The notes: generated by a model from the letters alone, not told the origin. 64,000 nt of DNA from Thalassoglobus polymorphus (GCF_007744255.1 NZ_CP036267.1:1595541-1659540), one strand, 5' to 3'; numbered from the stretch's first letter, positions 1-9,528 are shown. Program-made: numbers and translations.

Positions 1-11
1 AAAGAGTTGTT

Positions 12-986
12 ATGAACGTTCAAGAACTTTCGATCGACGGACAATTTGAATCAAACGGAAAGATTTTTCCGCTCATTCTGGAATGCCAGGATGCTGACGT
101 CAGCTTGGAGCAGACGCAAGAGTGGGTGGCAGCCAATGCTCAAAATTTTGATCAGCAAGCGTTCGAGCACGGAGCGATTCTGTTTCGTGGTTTTCCTCTT
201 AAGGATGCGAATGGTTTCGACGCCTTCGTTCGTGCCTGTGGTTATCCGAACTTCAAGTATGAGGAGTCACTTTCGAATGCTGTGCGTGTCGTGAAAACAG
301 ATCGAGTTTTCACCGCGAATGAAGCTCCTTCGAATGTGACGATCTTCCTGCACCATGAAATGGCACAGACGCCGATTTATCCAAGTAAGCTCTTCTTCTT
401 TTGTGAGCATGCAGCGGAGACCGGTGGAGCGACGCCATTGTGCCGGTCGGATGCGTTGTTTGAACTGATGCTCAAGGAGATTCCGCAGTTCGCTAAGGAT
501 TGCGAAGAGAAAGGTTTGCAATATACGAACGTGATGCCCAGCTTCGATGACCCGAACTCGGGGATGGGACGCAGTTGGCAAAGTACGTTTCGTTCGCAGG
601 CAAAAGAGGAAGCCGAAAGTCGAATGCTCGAGCTCGGCTATACCTGGGAATGGCTGGACGATGGTAGCTTGAAAGCGGTCACTCCAGTCTTGCCTGCGGT
701 CCGAGATTTGGGTGACGGGCGGAAGACCTTCTTCAATCAATTGATCGCTGCGTATAAAGGTTGGAAAGATGAACGCAACGACCCTTCAAAATCAATCCGC
801 CACGGCGACGGTTCGATTTTGGATCAGGAAGCTGTCCTGAAATGTGCTGATCTTGCTGATCAAGTCACATTTGATGTCCCTTGGCAAAGTGGCGATGTCG
901 CGCTGGTAGATAATTTTGTCGCCATGCACGGTCGTCGGAATTTTACAGGAACACGCAAAGTTTTGGCCTCATTGGTGGCGTCATAA
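12..986 (+). CDS. TauD/TfdA-family Fe(II)/2-oxoglutarate dioxygenase
   Basis: A 324-residue protein of the TauD/TfdA superfamily, non-haem iron enzymes that use 2-oxoglutarate and O2 to oxidise small molecules. The proximal iron motif HxE is visible as H114-H-E116 within FLHHEMAQTP. The distal histidine is H306 in VAMHGRR, and R315 nearby is suited to bind the 2-oxoglutarate carboxylate. No signal peptide is seen, so it is probably cytoplasmic. AAAGAG just before the ATG can serve as the ribosome binding site. The substrate cannot be read from the sequence. Related planctomycete and fungal proteins are often annotated only as taurine catabolism dioxygenase. The gene stands alone, with no sulfonate transport genes beside it. 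Confidence 0.85.
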   Translation: MNVQELSIDGQFESNGKIFPLILECQDADVSLEQTQEWVAANAQNFDQQAFEHGAILFRGFPLKDANGFDAFVRACGYPNFKYEESLSNAVRVVKTDRVFTANEAPSNVTIFLHHEMAQTPIYPSKLFFFCEHAAETGGATPLCRSDALFELMLKEIPQFAKDCEEKGLQYTNVMPSFDDPNSGMGRSWQSTFRSQAKEEAESRMLELGYTWEWLDDGSLKAVTPVLPAVRDLGDGRKTFFNQLIAAYKGWKDERNDPSKSIRHGDGSILDQEAVLKCADLADQVTFDVPWQSGDVALVDNFVAMHGRRNFTGTRKVLASLVAS

Positions 987-1321
987 GCCCTCCATTCCCG
1001 TTCTATCGCAAGCTCAACAGCTGGTGATAAACTGGCCTTCTTTCTCAACGTTGGAAGAGTTTGAATTCTCATGTGTCGGTGGAGGACACTTTTCACCAGC
1101 GAAATGGCTGTTCGCTTTGAAACAGACCGACGGAAATTCAACAAGGCGTATTGATCTCGGTTGAAGAGATTGCTGAATCGGTAAAAATTGATGTTGAGGT
1201 TCCCATTTGTCCGATCAATGAACTATGATGTATGGTCGCCTCGCCTTGATCTCATGCTTGACGTGCAGTGGTCAACGATTGTTGTAATCCCCCGACCTCC
1301 CACCAAATAGATCAATTCGCC
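987..1321. other. Intergenic spacer, nothing recognised
   Basis: About 335 bases between the dioxygenase and the first DUF1501 gene. I see no RNA gene, repeat copy or clear terminator. It presumably carries the promoter of the DUF1501 gene. Confidence 0.4.
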
Positions 1322-2662
1322 ATGCTTTCGATTACTGGAAAAAGCAAACCACTTTGTGATGGCTTAACCCGTCGAGAAGTGCTCCAGATTGGTGCGCTCT
1401 CATTAGGTGGGCTCACGCTTCCAAATCTGCTGCGAGCAGAACAGCAGGCGGGTATTCGAAATTCGAATAAAGCGGTCATCATGATCTACATGTGCGGGGC
1501 TCCACCGCATCAAGACATGTACGATCTGAAAATGGACGCCCCATCAGAAATTCGAGGAGAATTTCAGCCGATTGCGACCAATGTTTCCGGGATCGAAATT
1601 TGTGAACATATGCCGAGAATGGCATCGATCATGGACAAGTGTGTTCCGCTGCGGTCAGTTTATGGCTCACCGAATGGGGCTCATGATTCTTTCATTTGTT
1701 ACACCGGTCGGCCCACGCAAAATCAACCATCTGGCGGTTGGCCGTCGATGGGGGCAGTGGTGAACAAAGTTCTGGGACCGAAAAACGCAGCTGTCCCGGC
1801 TTTTGTGGGACTGTCTCCAGATACTGGTCATCCCCCATATGGCTCTCCCGGATTACCGGGATTCCTTGGTGTCGGAAACGCAGCCTTTCGTCCATCGGGA
1901 CCAGCTCGGAAGGATATGGTCCTCAGTGACATCTCCGTTGACCGGTTGGACAACAGAAAGAATCTACTTCAAGGGTTCGATCAGTTACGTCGAGATATTG
2001 ATGCAAGCGGAACATTGGACGGGATGGACAGCCTGAATTCGCAGGCGTTCGACATCCTCACTTCGAGCAAATTAGCTGACGCTCTTGATGTCACCAGAGA
2101 GCCACAAGAAATTCGTGATCGCTACGGTAAAGGGAGCCCCAAACGCTATGGCGACGGGGCACCAATGGACTTGGAACATTTCCTCGTGGCGCGCCGGTTG
2201 ATTGAAGCAGGCGCACGGGTGGTCACGCTCAACTTTGGTCGTTGGGATTTCCACAGCAACAACTTCAAAGGGCTCAAAAGCGGGCACTTGCCATACTTCG
2301 ACCAAGGCTTGAGTGCATTGATTGAAGATCTCCACGATCGTGGACTGTCTGACGATGTTTCTGTGATTGCCTGGGGCGAGTTCGGACGGACTCCGCGAAT
2401 CAACAAAGATGCTGGACGCGATCACTGGCCAGCTGTCGGTGGTGGACTTCTCGCTGGTGGTGGAATTCGTACAGGTCAGGTGATTGGAGCTACTGATCGC
2501 CTGGGAGCGGAAATTGCAGATCGTCCCGTTCACTTCAGCGAAGTGTTGGCGACTCTGTATCGTAGTCTGGGAATCGACCCTGATGCCGCTTTCCTGAAAG
2601 ATCTCTCAGGACGTCCGCAATACCTGCTCGAGAAAACAACACCGATGCCGGAGCTCGTTTAA
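1322..2662 (+). CDS. DUF1501 family secreted protein (copy 1)
   Basis: A DUF1501 protein, a family greatly expanded in Planctomycetes and related to the alkaline phosphatase/sulfatase fold. The reaction is unknown. The N-terminus carries a twin-arginine type signal ([17 protein letters not shown]). Family blocks are visible: an early [12 protein letters not shown], then WDFHSNNF, and near the C-terminus [17 protein letters not shown]. The frame is open back to a GTG at 1268, but ATG 1322 ([14 protein letters not shown]) matches how relatives begin and is preferred. These genes usually pair with a DUF1549/DUF1553 (PSD1) partner. None is adjacent here. The gene converges on the isochorismatase gene, with a dispersed repeat between them. 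Confidence 0.9.
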   Translation: MLSITGKSKPLCDGLTRREVLQIGALSLGGLTLPNLLRAEQQAGIRNSNKAVIMIYMCGAPPHQDMYDLKMDAPSEIRGEFQPIATNVSGIEICEHMPRMASIMDKCVPLRSVYGSPNGAHDSFICYTGRPTQNQPSGGWPSMGAVVNKVLGPKNAAVPAFVGLSPDTGHPPYGSPGLPGFLGVGNAAFRPSGPARKDMVLSDISVDRLDNRKNLLQGFDQLRRDIDASGTLDGMDSLNSQAFDILTSSKLADALDVTREPQEIRDRYGKGSPKRYGDGAPMDLEHFLVARRLIEAGARVVTLNFGRWDFHSNNFKGLKSGHLPYFDQGLSALIEDLHDRGLSDDVSVIAWGEFGRTPRINKDAGRDHWPAVGGGLLAGGGIRTGQVIGATDRLGAEIADRPVHFSEVLATLYRSLGIDPDAAFLKDLSGRPQYLLEKTTPMPELV

Positions 2663-2679
2663 CAGATTCCAATTCTTTT

Positions 2680-2764
2680 CATGCCCGTGAAAAGCGAGTT
2701 TCTCTAATAAAATTGCTGTTCGCCACGAGGCAGAGCCTGCAAACCAATTCGAAAGATGCTCTAG
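2680..2764 (-). repeat. Dispersed planctomycete repeat, copy 1 (shortened)
   Basis: Minus-strand copy of the ~104-bp dispersed element described for 10804-10907. It keeps the AGAGCATC end (2753-2760 as complement), the TTCGAATTGGTTTGCAGG core and the CTGCCTCGTGGCGAACAGC block. The distal end decays after CACGGGCA. It lies between two convergent genes, and the stop codon TAG of the isochorismatase-like gene is formed by the first bases of the element. Confidence 0.75.
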
Positions 2765-3321
2765 CTGCGACCGGTGATGATGCGGCTGATCTGTTTGAAT
2801 TCGTCCGTCCCAGCGACTTCGCACCATTCGAAGAGGACCATTTCCGTGGTCACCAGCTGGACGCCAGAGTCCGCCATGCGCTTAAGTCCGAATTCGTAGT
2901 CGGTTCGGTTTCTGCTGGTGGCTGCATCCGCAACGACGAAGACTTCGAACCCGTTTGCCAACAGGTCAAATGCTGTCTGCAGGACGCAAACATGTGCTTC
3001 GATCCCAGCTAGAACAACCTGATATGGTTGATCGGATGCGGTCCCTTGTTTTGCCCATGCAAGCGTTTCTGAGCAACTGAATCGCATTTTAGCAGGGCGT
3101 TCAGCAATGAGGTCCGCGAGCGTGTCAACAGTTCCACCAAGCCCTTTGGGGTATTGTTCTGTCGCATCAACCGGGACTTCAAGAACGTTTGCACCGCGAA
3201 CGAGTTTGAGACAGTTCGAAATCACTGCCTCTTGTTCTTTCATGGCAGCCAGCAGTTTTTCCTGCATGTCCACGATGAGCAGACGACTCGATGTCGCTGT
3301 GAGCAACTGGGAGCTTCGCAT
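2761..3321 (-). CDS. Isochorismatase-like cysteine hydrolase
   Basis: A 186-residue isochorismatase/nicotinamidase superfamily hydrolase. The D-K-C catalytic triad is readable as D18 (LLIVDMQEK), K78 (ERPAKMRF) and C112 (GIEAHVCVLQTAFDL). The family cis-peptide precedes the cysteine. The protein is short and lacks the metal-site extension of true nicotinamidases. It is closer to the YcaC-type branch, whose substrates are mostly unknown. Its stop codon coincides with the edge of a dispersed repeat. It is transcribed in the same direction as fabI upstream, but 115 bases and a palindrome separate them, so co-transcription is uncertain. Confidence 0.85.
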   Translation of the reverse strand: MRSSQLLTATSSRLLIVDMQEKLLAAMKEQEAVISNCLKLVRGANVLEVPVDATEQYPKGLGGTVDTLADLIAERPAKMRFSCSETLAWAKQGTASDQPYQVVLAGIEAHVCVLQTAFDLLANGFEVFVVADAATSRNRTDYEFGLKRMADSGVQLVTTEMVLFEWCEVAGTDEFKQISRIITGRS

Positions 3322-3376
3322 GTTGAGAAAAACCGTTCGGGGGAGAAAATCAATCGCAGCTGTGTTTCAAGATGTT

Positions 3377-3411
3377 TCGTTCCCAAGTTGGAGCTTGGGA
3401 ACGAAACGTGA
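3377..3411. repeat. Perfect palindromic intergenic repeat (GTTCCCAAG type)
   Basis: TTTCGTTCCCAAG, a short GTTGGAG centre, then CTTGGGAACGAAA form a long near-perfect inverted repeat between fabI and the isochorismatase gene. This CGTTCCCAAG...CTTGGGAACG unit recurs, from memory, in intergenic regions of many bacterial genomes and creates spurious short ORFs. It could fold as a hairpin in either transcript. Confidence 0.7.
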
Positions 3412-3435
3412 AAATGTCCTGCGGAACAGAACCGC

Positions 3436-4248
3436 CTAAGCTTTGTCGAATGCGTCAGTTGGCGGAGCACCCATGCAGTGATAACCGGAGTCGACATGCA
3501 GGATCTCTCCGCTGATTCCACTGGCATGATCGCTCAGCAGAAACGCAGACGCTTTCCCAACTTCTTCAGCAGTGATGTTTCGACGAAGCGGGGAGAATGT
3601 TTCGTAAAGTTGGAACATCTTTTTGATGTCTCCCACTCCACTGGCACTCACAGTTTTGACTGGGCCAGCACTGACTGCGTTCACGCGAACACCTTGCGGG
3701 CCGAGTTCGTGAGCAAGGTAGGTGACTGCGCTTTCGAGAGCCGCTTTGCACAAACCCATCAGGTTGTAGCCGGGAACCACTGTTTCACCGCCAAGATAAC
3801 TCAGTGTGAGAATACTTCCACCCTCGTTCAGAATCGGTTTTGCCCGACCTGCCATGGCGATCAAGCTGTAGGCACTGATCTCCATGGAAAGTTTGAAGCC
3901 GTCGCGGCTGACGTCATAAACCGGGCCGGTGAGGTCTGCTGGTGGTGCGAAGGCGACGCTATGCAGAACGAAGTCAATCTTGCCGAATTCTTCTTCGGTT
4001 TTCTTGAAGACAGCGTCAAGATCTTCATCTTTGGTGACATCACAAGGGATGACAAACTTGCCACCAAGCGGTTCAACGAGTTTACGAACCTTCTTTTCAT
4101 TCTTTGGGCGAGCAGCATCCTTGTCAGGCAGGTGAGTGAAACCGATTTCCGCACCTTCTTTGAAAAGCTGTTGTGTAATCGCCCAGGCGATGGAGTGATC
4201 GTTCGCAATTCCAACGACCAGTCCTTTTTTTCCGTCAAACAATCCCAT
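3436..4248 (-). CDS. fabI: Enoyl-[acyl-carrier-protein] reductase (NADH)
   Basis: FabI catalyses the last reduction of each fatty-acid elongation cycle (trans-2-enoyl-ACP to acyl-ACP) in the cytoplasm. The N-terminal cofactor region [16 protein letters not shown] is diagnostic. The catalytic pair Y161-x6-K168 ([12 protein letters not shown]) matches the FabI spacing, and the [12 protein letters not shown] substrate-loop region follows. I start at ATG 4248 (MGLFDGKKG) because FabI proteins conventionally begin there. An in-frame ATG 33 bases upstream (4281) would add eleven residues and is not excluded. The length of about 270 residues is normal. No other fatty-acid synthesis gene is adjacent; accA is in the window at 40 kb. 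Confidence 0.95.
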   Translation of the reverse strand: MGLFDGKKGLVVGIANDHSIAWAITQQLFKEGAEIGFTHLPDKDAARPKNEKKVRKLVEPLGGKFVIPCDVTKDEDLDAVFKKTEEEFGKIDFVLHSVAFAPPADLTGPVYDVSRDGFKLSMEISAYSLIAMAGRAKPILNEGGSILTLSYLGGETVVPGYNLMGLCKAALESAVTYLAHELGPQGVRVNAVSAGPVKTVSASGVGDIKKMFQLYETFSPLRRNITAEEVGKASAFLLSDHASGISGEILHVDSGYHCMGAPPTDAFDKA

Positions 4249-4474
4249 TGCAATTCTTTCGATGTATTCAGGTTCGGGCATGTGTTGAGATCATCTCCGA
4301 AAACCGAAGTGTTGAAGTCTTTTCTTGGTGTTCTTCTCTGTGTTTTTTCTTAGTGATTGAGAAGTCAACCTGAGGTTTTCAGATCAGATCTTAAGAGAAA
4401 CTCATGCGTGAATCCGCAAAATAACTGAGTTTCTGCCGCGCTTCAATCAGAGAAGGAGACTTCGCTCAATATCC

Positions 4475-4510
4475 AGAAAAAAATCCGCAGTCGCCAGGCG
4501 ACTGCGGATT
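4475..4510 (-). terminator. Rho-independent terminator of the secreted-protein gene
   Basis: A perfect 14-bp stem (AATCCGCAGTCGCC / GGCGACTGCGGATT) with a minimal loop. On the minus strand it is followed by seven or more T residues. It lies 22 bases beyond the stop of the 4532-6265 gene. Confidence 0.9.
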
Positions 4511-4531
4511 CAGAATTTACGAAAATTTTGT

Positions 4532-6265
4532 CTATTTCGTAGGCTTGAGACCGAATTGAACGGAGTAAGCCCCTTTTTCAATCGGTTGGAGATAACTGAA
4601 CGTTGGAGTCAGGTATTTCTCAATTTTCTCGAACGGTGGAAGAACTGAGAAGTCGAATTCCCCTTCGGTTGCAGCGTCGTATTCTCCCAGGCGAAGTTTT
4701 TCGTAAGGATCACGCAGCGTTGACTTAGGCGATTGAAAAGAGAGCATCGAGACCTTTGCAGGAAAGTGTTTCTGCCCACGTTTGAATTCTGCGGAGTCCT
4801 TGAGAGCATCCCCGCCAGCTTTTCCTTCGACAACTTCCCAGAGCCGGTCCATTTTCGATGCGAGAAAGATCTGGCCATCCTGAATGGTGATCGCGATTTC
4901 AGCGTCATCTGGTGTGATGACGCTGTAGGCACGGTTTCCACGAATGTCGTGCTCTTGAACTTCTCCAGCCGACTCAACGGCGGCTTCAATCAATTTCCAG
5001 GCTTTGTCCTCATCCGTGACTCCAATTGAGATCGCGAATTGAACATCAACGTCTGCATCTTCGAATTTCTGTTTGTAGTAACCTTGCAGTTTCCCTGAGA
5101 GAACATCTGCAATATCTCGCTTGAGATGCAAGTTGTCCTGATTGGCCTGTCGGGTGAGGTCGGTCACCTGGCGATCAAAGGCACCTGGTCCCATGAATCC
5201 GTCAACGACAGCTTCAAGAGCCTCGTAAGCACCTGAGACGTTCCAATCTGTCGCAAAGAACTGTGTGACATCGGCGGGAACCCAGGAAGGGACACCTTCG
5301 ATGGTTTCACGCAACTCGAACATTCTTAAGATCCCAGAAGCTGGTCGATCGACGTAAATCATCGACTTGGAAACGATGTTGAATTCGTCCGCATCCAGTT
5401 CCATGGTTGAGCCACTGGCTTTCAACCGATTCAGACCAAGAGTTGGCAGGTACAAAGGAATGAGATTCACAAACGGCTTTGCCTGAGGAACAAGTTCCAA
5501 AGCAGCAGTGGTCAACCCGATAGGATTGACGTACCAAATTGTGTCAGGAGTCGAGCCATCAGTGGTAGCACATTGTTTCAGAATCGCAGAGTAGAATTCG
5601 TCTTTTGCAAATGTCTGGTCACTTTTCCCATCCCAGAGGTCGAGAACCGACTCAGCCAATGATCGTGAAGAGGTCAATACAAATTGACCATCCTTCATGA
5701 AGTATGTGATGTCGATTTCCGAGTAGTCAGGATGCTCTGTTGTGATCGTGTAGTAGTTGAGTTTCGTTTCAGCGTACTCTTCAGTCTGTTTTTCGAAGCC
5801 TGTTTCATCGTTAATCCCCTGATCGGAAAGTTCAATCAACCGATCCACGATGTCCTGATGGTCACCGTATTCAAGGAAGATGACAGCTCCGAGTGGTTGA
5901 CCAATGGGGCGAACGATTGAGATTGTGGCATCGCCAGCCAGCAGGGCGGCGAGATCACTCAGCGGCATGCCGAGTTCAGATTCAATTTTTTCGAGTCCTT
6001 CGCTGGCTTCTTCTTGAAATTTCTCGAGAAGTTGGACGCGAAACTCTTCGAGTTCAGGGCTATTGATCAGTTGCCCATAAGAAGTGTTCTTAAAGGCTTC
6101 ATAAGTCGCTGGGATGTCTGGTGTTGCTCCATAGAGCAGCACACCTGGTGGAAGCCGATGATCGGATCGGACATTGTCCTGAGCAAAGAGCTCCGCCGAC
6201 AACAATGCTGTCAGGCCCAATGCACAGACTATTGCCATTGAAGCCGATTGAATCGAAACACGCAT
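4532..6265 (-). CDS. Secreted hypothetical protein, planctomycete type
   Basis: A 577-residue protein with a clear Sec signal peptide (hydrophobic MAIVCALGLTALLSAELFAQ, likely cut after AQ). The rest is soluble, acidic and without cysteine or metal motifs that I recognise. Phrases such as LPPGVLLYGATPDIPATYEAFKN, and alternating DAxISIV / GQFVLTSS segments, resemble large planctomycete exported proteins of unknown function with repeated beta-rich halves. A DUF3352-like relation is possible but not shown. The gene is followed by a strong terminator and is probably monocistronic. The aminopeptidase gene lies 55 bases upstream in the same direction. No function is assigned. Confidence 0.75.
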   Translation of the reverse strand: MRVSIQSASMAIVCALGLTALLSAELFAQDNVRSDHRLPPGVLLYGATPDIPATYEAFKNTSYGQLINSPELEEFRVQLLEKFQEEASEGLEKIESELGMPLSDLAALLAGDATISIVRPIGQPLGAVIFLEYGDHQDIVDRLIELSDQGINDETGFEKQTEEYAETKLNYYTITTEHPDYSEIDITYFMKDGQFVLTSSRSLAESVLDLWDGKSDQTFAKDEFYSAILKQCATTDGSTPDTIWYVNPIGLTTAALELVPQAKPFVNLIPLYLPTLGLNRLKASGSTMELDADEFNIVSKSMIYVDRPASGILRMFELRETIEGVPSWVPADVTQFFATDWNVSGAYEALEAVVDGFMGPGAFDRQVTDLTRQANQDNLHLKRDIADVLSGKLQGYYKQKFEDADVDVQFAISIGVTDEDKAWKLIEAAVESAGEVQEHDIRGNRAYSVITPDDAEIAITIQDGQIFLASKMDRLWEVVEGKAGGDALKDSAEFKRGQKHFPAKVSMLSFQSPKSTLRDPYEKLRLGEYDAATEGEFDFSVLPPFEKIEKYLTPTFSYLQPIEKGAYSVQFGLKPTK

Positions 6266-6320
6266 TTCTAAAAATCCTTAAGGGTTGATTGGTCAACAAC
6301 TGAGAACGCTCTGCGAAGCA

Positions 6321-7445
6321 TTACCCCAGGCCAACATTTAAAGGTTGCAGGTTCTCTGGCAGAAAACGACCGTTTTCGCGAATTAGTTTGCCGTCGAACC
6401 AGATTTCTCCGCCTCCGTATTCCGGAGTTTGAATAAGCACGAGATCCCAGTGAACACGGCTGCGATTCCCGTTGTCGGCGCTATCATAGGCATTCCCCGG
6501 AGTCAGGTGCATTGATCCGCCGATTTTTTCGTCAAAGAGTGTGTCCATCATCGGGTGCTTTACGCGATTATTGCAGCCCAGCGACCACTCACCGATGTAG
6601 CGTGCTCCGGGATCTGTATCAAGGATTTCATTCAGACGTTCCGTTTGTCCGGTGCAGGTTGCGTCGATGATTTTGCCATCTTTGAATTCGAATCGAATAT
6701 TCTCAAAGACAGTCCCCTGATATCGAGATCCGGCGTTGTACTGGATGACACCATTCAGGCTATCTCGCACGGGAGCAGTGAAAACTTCTCCATCGGGAAT
6801 ATTTCTTCCGCCAGAGCAGGGGACGACCGGGATCTCCTTGATCGAGAATTTCAAATCTGTTCCTGGACTTTTGATGTGAACTTCATCGGTTGCCAGCATT
6901 AATTCTTTCAATGGCTCTTGCGCCACTCCCATGGCTGCGTAATCGGCAGTGCAAACATCGAAGAAGAAATCTTCGAACGCTGCTGTACTCATGCGAGCAG
7001 ACTGGGCCATCGAGTGCGTGGGATAACGCAGCACGACCCATTTGGTTTTCGGGACACGGATATCAATATGGACCGGCTGCCAGATAGATTCGGTCATCAA
7101 GTCCATCTGCTCGCCGGGAACGTCTGCAAATTGGTCGCTGTTGGCTGCTCCACGAATGCCGATATAAGCGTCCATCTGCTGCATCACATTCGCTTCAAGT
7201 TCCCCAACAAGCTGCAAGGAGGCCTTGTCTCCGCTGGCGTAAAGTGAACGAAGGATTTCGTTGCTTTTCCAGGAGACGACGGGCAATCCGCCGACAGCGC
7301 GGGCTTTCTCAACCAATTCACAAACAAGGTTCGACTCTGGTAAGTCGAAAGCCTCGATCAGAATTTTCTCACCTGCTTGCAGCTGACAACTATGCTGAAT
7401 GAGGACATCTGCCAGGGCAGAAATTCGGGGATCTTTCACAGCCAA
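6321..7445 (-). CDS. M29-family aminopeptidase (AmpS/PepS-like)
   Basis: A 374-residue metallopeptidase of family M29 (thermophilic aminopeptidase), which removes N-terminal residues from peptides in the cytoplasm using a two-metal site. Putative metal ligands appear in the expected order: the glutamate of IPDGEVFTAP, the glutamate of RYIGEWSLGCN, the histidine of MHLTPGNAYD and that of SRVHWDLVLIQ. The N-terminal domain has the family opening LADVLIQHSCQLQAGEKILIEA. The length is typical. The TIM-barrel gene upstream is separated by 56 bases and may be co-transcribed. A functional link between the two is not evident. Confidence 0.9.
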   Translation of the reverse strand: MAVKDPRISALADVLIQHSCQLQAGEKILIEAFDLPESNLVCELVEKARAVGGLPVVSWKSNEILRSLYASGDKASLQLVGELEANVMQQMDAYIGIRGAANSDQFADVPGEQMDLMTESIWQPVHIDIRVPKTKWVVLRYPTHSMAQSARMSTAAFEDFFFDVCTADYAAMGVAQEPLKELMLATDEVHIKSPGTDLKFSIKEIPVVPCSGGRNIPDGEVFTAPVRDSLNGVIQYNAGSRYQGTVFENIRFEFKDGKIIDATCTGQTERLNEILDTDPGARYIGEWSLGCNNRVKHPMMDTLFDEKIGGSMHLTPGNAYDSADNGNRSRVHWDLVLIQTPEYGGGEIWFDGKLIRENGRFLPENLQPLNVGLG

Positions 7446-7501
7446 CCTTTCTTGAAACGCCAGGACTCAACCTGTTGGCCGATCTGCGATCTCAGAACGC
7501 C

Positions 7502-8263
7502 CTACAGTAGTGAGTCAATCAACATTCGCAATTTACGCAACTCCAGCGTTCGTTGCTCTTTGTCCATCTCGTCCGGGAGGAGTTCCACGGAGAGTGCCCG
7601 ATCATAGCGGTGTTTTTCGAGTTGCGAAATCAACCGGGCGTAATCGACTTCACCCAGGCCAACCTGAACTTGCAACTGCTTCTCGGTGGAGTCTCGCAGG
7701 AAGACGTGGCTGGTGTAGCCGGTGACGAGTTCGAGTGTTGTTTCAAACTTTTCTTCACCCAGGAAGTAGCTGGGGTCGAATCCCAAACCAAGACCATCCA
7801 CGGACTGGCATAATTCAACAGCTGTATGGGCATCTTCAGAAAGTCGCCCTCGCTCGGTTCGAATTGCAACGCGAACACCCTCTTTCGATGCCGCAGCCAC
7901 CAATGTTTTCAAACGGTCAATTTCCGAATTGAAAGGCGTTCCCACAACTTCTGAAGGAATATTGATCTGCGTCACACGCAAAGCCTTGGCAAGTTTGCAA
8001 AGCTCGGTGAACGGCTTTAATTCGATTGCGTTCGCAAGTGTGAGTGCCACCGGTGTTAAACGAGTTCGGTCTCGCAGGTGGGCATGAAACTCATCCGGGG
8101 AGCTTGCCAAATATGAAGGTTTCAAGGCTCCGTTTTCATCCAGATAAATCTCGACTTTGTCATATTCGAGATCATTAATCAGCGTTAGAGCTTGCCAGAA
8201 ATCCAATTCTGAAAAGCATCTTGTCGATGCAGCCACAAACACGCATTCACTCCCTTGCAACAT
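7502..8263 (-). CDS. Xylose-isomerase-like TIM-barrel protein
   Basis: A protein of the AP-endonuclease-2/sugar phosphate isomerase TIM-barrel superfamily. Recognisable parts are the N-terminal VAASTRCFSELDFWQALTLI, the mid EGVRVAIRTERGRLSEDAHTAVEL and GLGFDPSYFLG, and the C-terminal DYARLISQLEKHRYDRALSVE. Metal-binding acidic residues would be the E of RTER, the D of GFDPS and the terminal E of ALSVE. The open frame extends upstream to 8326, but ATG 8263 (MLQGSECVFV) is a better start for a protein that opens with a beta strand. Substrate unknown. It lies 56 bases upstream of the aminopeptidase gene. Confidence 0.7.
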   Translation of the reverse strand: MLQGSECVFVAASTRCFSELDFWQALTLINDLEYDKVEIYLDENGALKPSYLASSPDEFHAHLRDRTRLTPVALTLANAIELKPFTELCKLAKALRVTQINIPSEVVGTPFNSEIDRLKTLVAAASKEGVRVAIRTERGRLSEDAHTAVELCQSVDGLGLGFDPSYFLGEEKFETTLELVTGYTSHVFLRDSTEKQLQVQVGLGEVDYARLISQLEKHRYDRALSVELLPDEMDKEQRTLELRKLRMLIDSLL

Positions 8264-8613
8264 ACCTGTCCCACCAGATCCTATGACTCTGGACACATTC
8301 CAAAGCATCAACAAGAAGTCGCGCAAGCTGCGCGAGTGGTAGGGCTAACGTACTCTATTCCGGTTAGCGAAATACTGCAAGATCGTCAAAACCTAGGTCT
8401 TGCATCAGTTGTCCGATTCTCACAGATTCTCCGTATTTTAAGGGACGGTATGCCGATAATCGATGTAAGGAGAACAAAGAGTTTCTCCAAGTGGCAGATT
8501 TTGCCACGAAAGATATCTCAAGTCACGGTTCCGAAGCGCATCAGGCAATTTACGCCAGAACGCTCAGAGTCTGATCCAGGGGCGGGAGCCTCAACAAACT
8601 GAGGACGGCACAC
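8264..8613. other. Divergent intergenic region
   Basis: About 350 bases between the divergently transcribed TIM-barrel and Gln-rich protein genes, so it should hold both promoters. A small inverted repeat (GCTAAC at about 8344, GTTAGC at about 8363) is the only structure I can point to. No RNA gene is seen. Confidence 0.35.
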
Positions 8614-9099
8614 ATGAAACGAATTCATCTCTTGGCGATGGCAGTCTGCCTCATCCCGGCAGTGACGGCAAACGCTCAAAGTCAACGGCAAATGCCACAG
8701 CAATTTCCACAACAGTTCCCACAGCAAAACCAGCAGTTGCAAAGCCAGCAACCGCAAATTCAACAAACCCGGGGCATTAAAGCCCAAGTGGAAAAAGTGA
8801 ATGATGCAGTGGCAGACGCTTATGCACAGCAGCATGTGAATGCAAATTCCTTCTCTGGGCACGTTTATAGCGGTGGAGGAGGACAGTATTACGGTGGGCA
8901 TGGTGGAGCCGCCAACTACTACGGGGGTGCATACTGCCAACAGTACGGGTGCGATCTCAACTGCTACCCACGCCACAACTACACTTATGGATACCAACGC
9001 CCAAAACACTTGGTCTATCCACAGCAGAACGCGACCGGTGGAGCTGTTGTCTATCCGTATTACACACACAAAGGCCCCAGCGATTTCTTTCGTAAATAA
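8614..9099 (+). CDS. Small secreted Gln/Gly/Tyr-rich protein
   Basis: A 161-residue exported protein with a signal peptide (MKRIHLLAMAVCLIPAVTANA). A glutamine-rich stretch with FPQQ repeats follows at about residues 27-50. A Gly/Tyr/His-rich part (GGGGQYYGGHGG) comes next, and the C-terminus contains four tyrosine-rich turns and three cysteines. The composition suggests a surface or cell-wall associated protein rather than an enzyme. I do not recognise a family. It ends before a clear hairpin terminator and is probably transcribed alone. Confidence 0.7.
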   Translation: MKRIHLLAMAVCLIPAVTANAQSQRQMPQQFPQQFPQQNQQLQSQQPQIQQTRGIKAQVEKVNDAVADAYAQQHVNANSFSGHVYSGGGGQYYGGHGGAANYYGGAYCQQYGCDLNCYPRHNYTYGYQRPKHLVYPQQNATGGAVVYPYYTHKGPSDFFRK

Positions 9100-9124
9100 A
9101 AAATTGCGAAAGTCGTGAAAAACA

Positions 9125-9162
9125 AAAGAGCTCACCAGTCGATCCTGACCGGTGAGCTCTTT
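9125..9162 (+). terminator. Rho-independent terminator of the small secreted protein gene
   Basis: A perfect 12-bp stem (AAAGAGCTCACC / GGTGAGCTCTTT) around a 14-base loop, 25 bases after the stop. The T run is short (TTTGTGT) but stem strength and position support termination. Confidence 0.8.
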
Positions 9163-9528
9163 GTGTATTGATACGATGCAGTTTTCAAGAAATTGAGCGC
9201 AAAGCAAACCCGGTGGAAAGACGCCCACTCTCATTTTTTCTGGATGGGCAGGGGGCTGGTTCTACCTCATGGCGAACAGTGAATTTACTGGTGAAACGTG
9301 ATCGCCGCAGGCTCATTCTAGAACACTTTCGTGTTTCTTGTGTCCGTGTATTGAGCGTCTTGTCAGGTGGTTGGCTGTGTGCCACGAGACAGGACTGCGA
9401 TACCTTTATCAAAACCGCTCTGGAACTGGTTTCGTAACTTGCTGTTTACTTCTCTGGTACAGAGAAAGGTCGCAATTCCACAGGTTTTGAGACTGCTTGC
9501 AGAACAAACTGCTCTTTTCGTGAAAAGT
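9163..9528. other. Intergenic spacer with decayed repeat
   Basis: A 366-base spacer between a terminator and the end of the kinase gene. Near 9490-9535 a GCAGAACAAACTGCTCT segment resembles one terminus of the dispersed repeat, so this may be a decayed copy. No gene is supported. Confidence 0.35.

Noticed and set aside
2713-3012. Short ORFs crossing the dispersed repeats (LFATRQ..., NWFAGSASW...)
   Set aside because: They occur because the repeat happens to be open in two frames. They have no ribosome binding sites, and their flanks differ from copy to copy.
3478-4353. Long plus-strand ORF opposite fabI
   Set aside because: It is the antisense shadow of a well-supported gene and has no recognisable domain.
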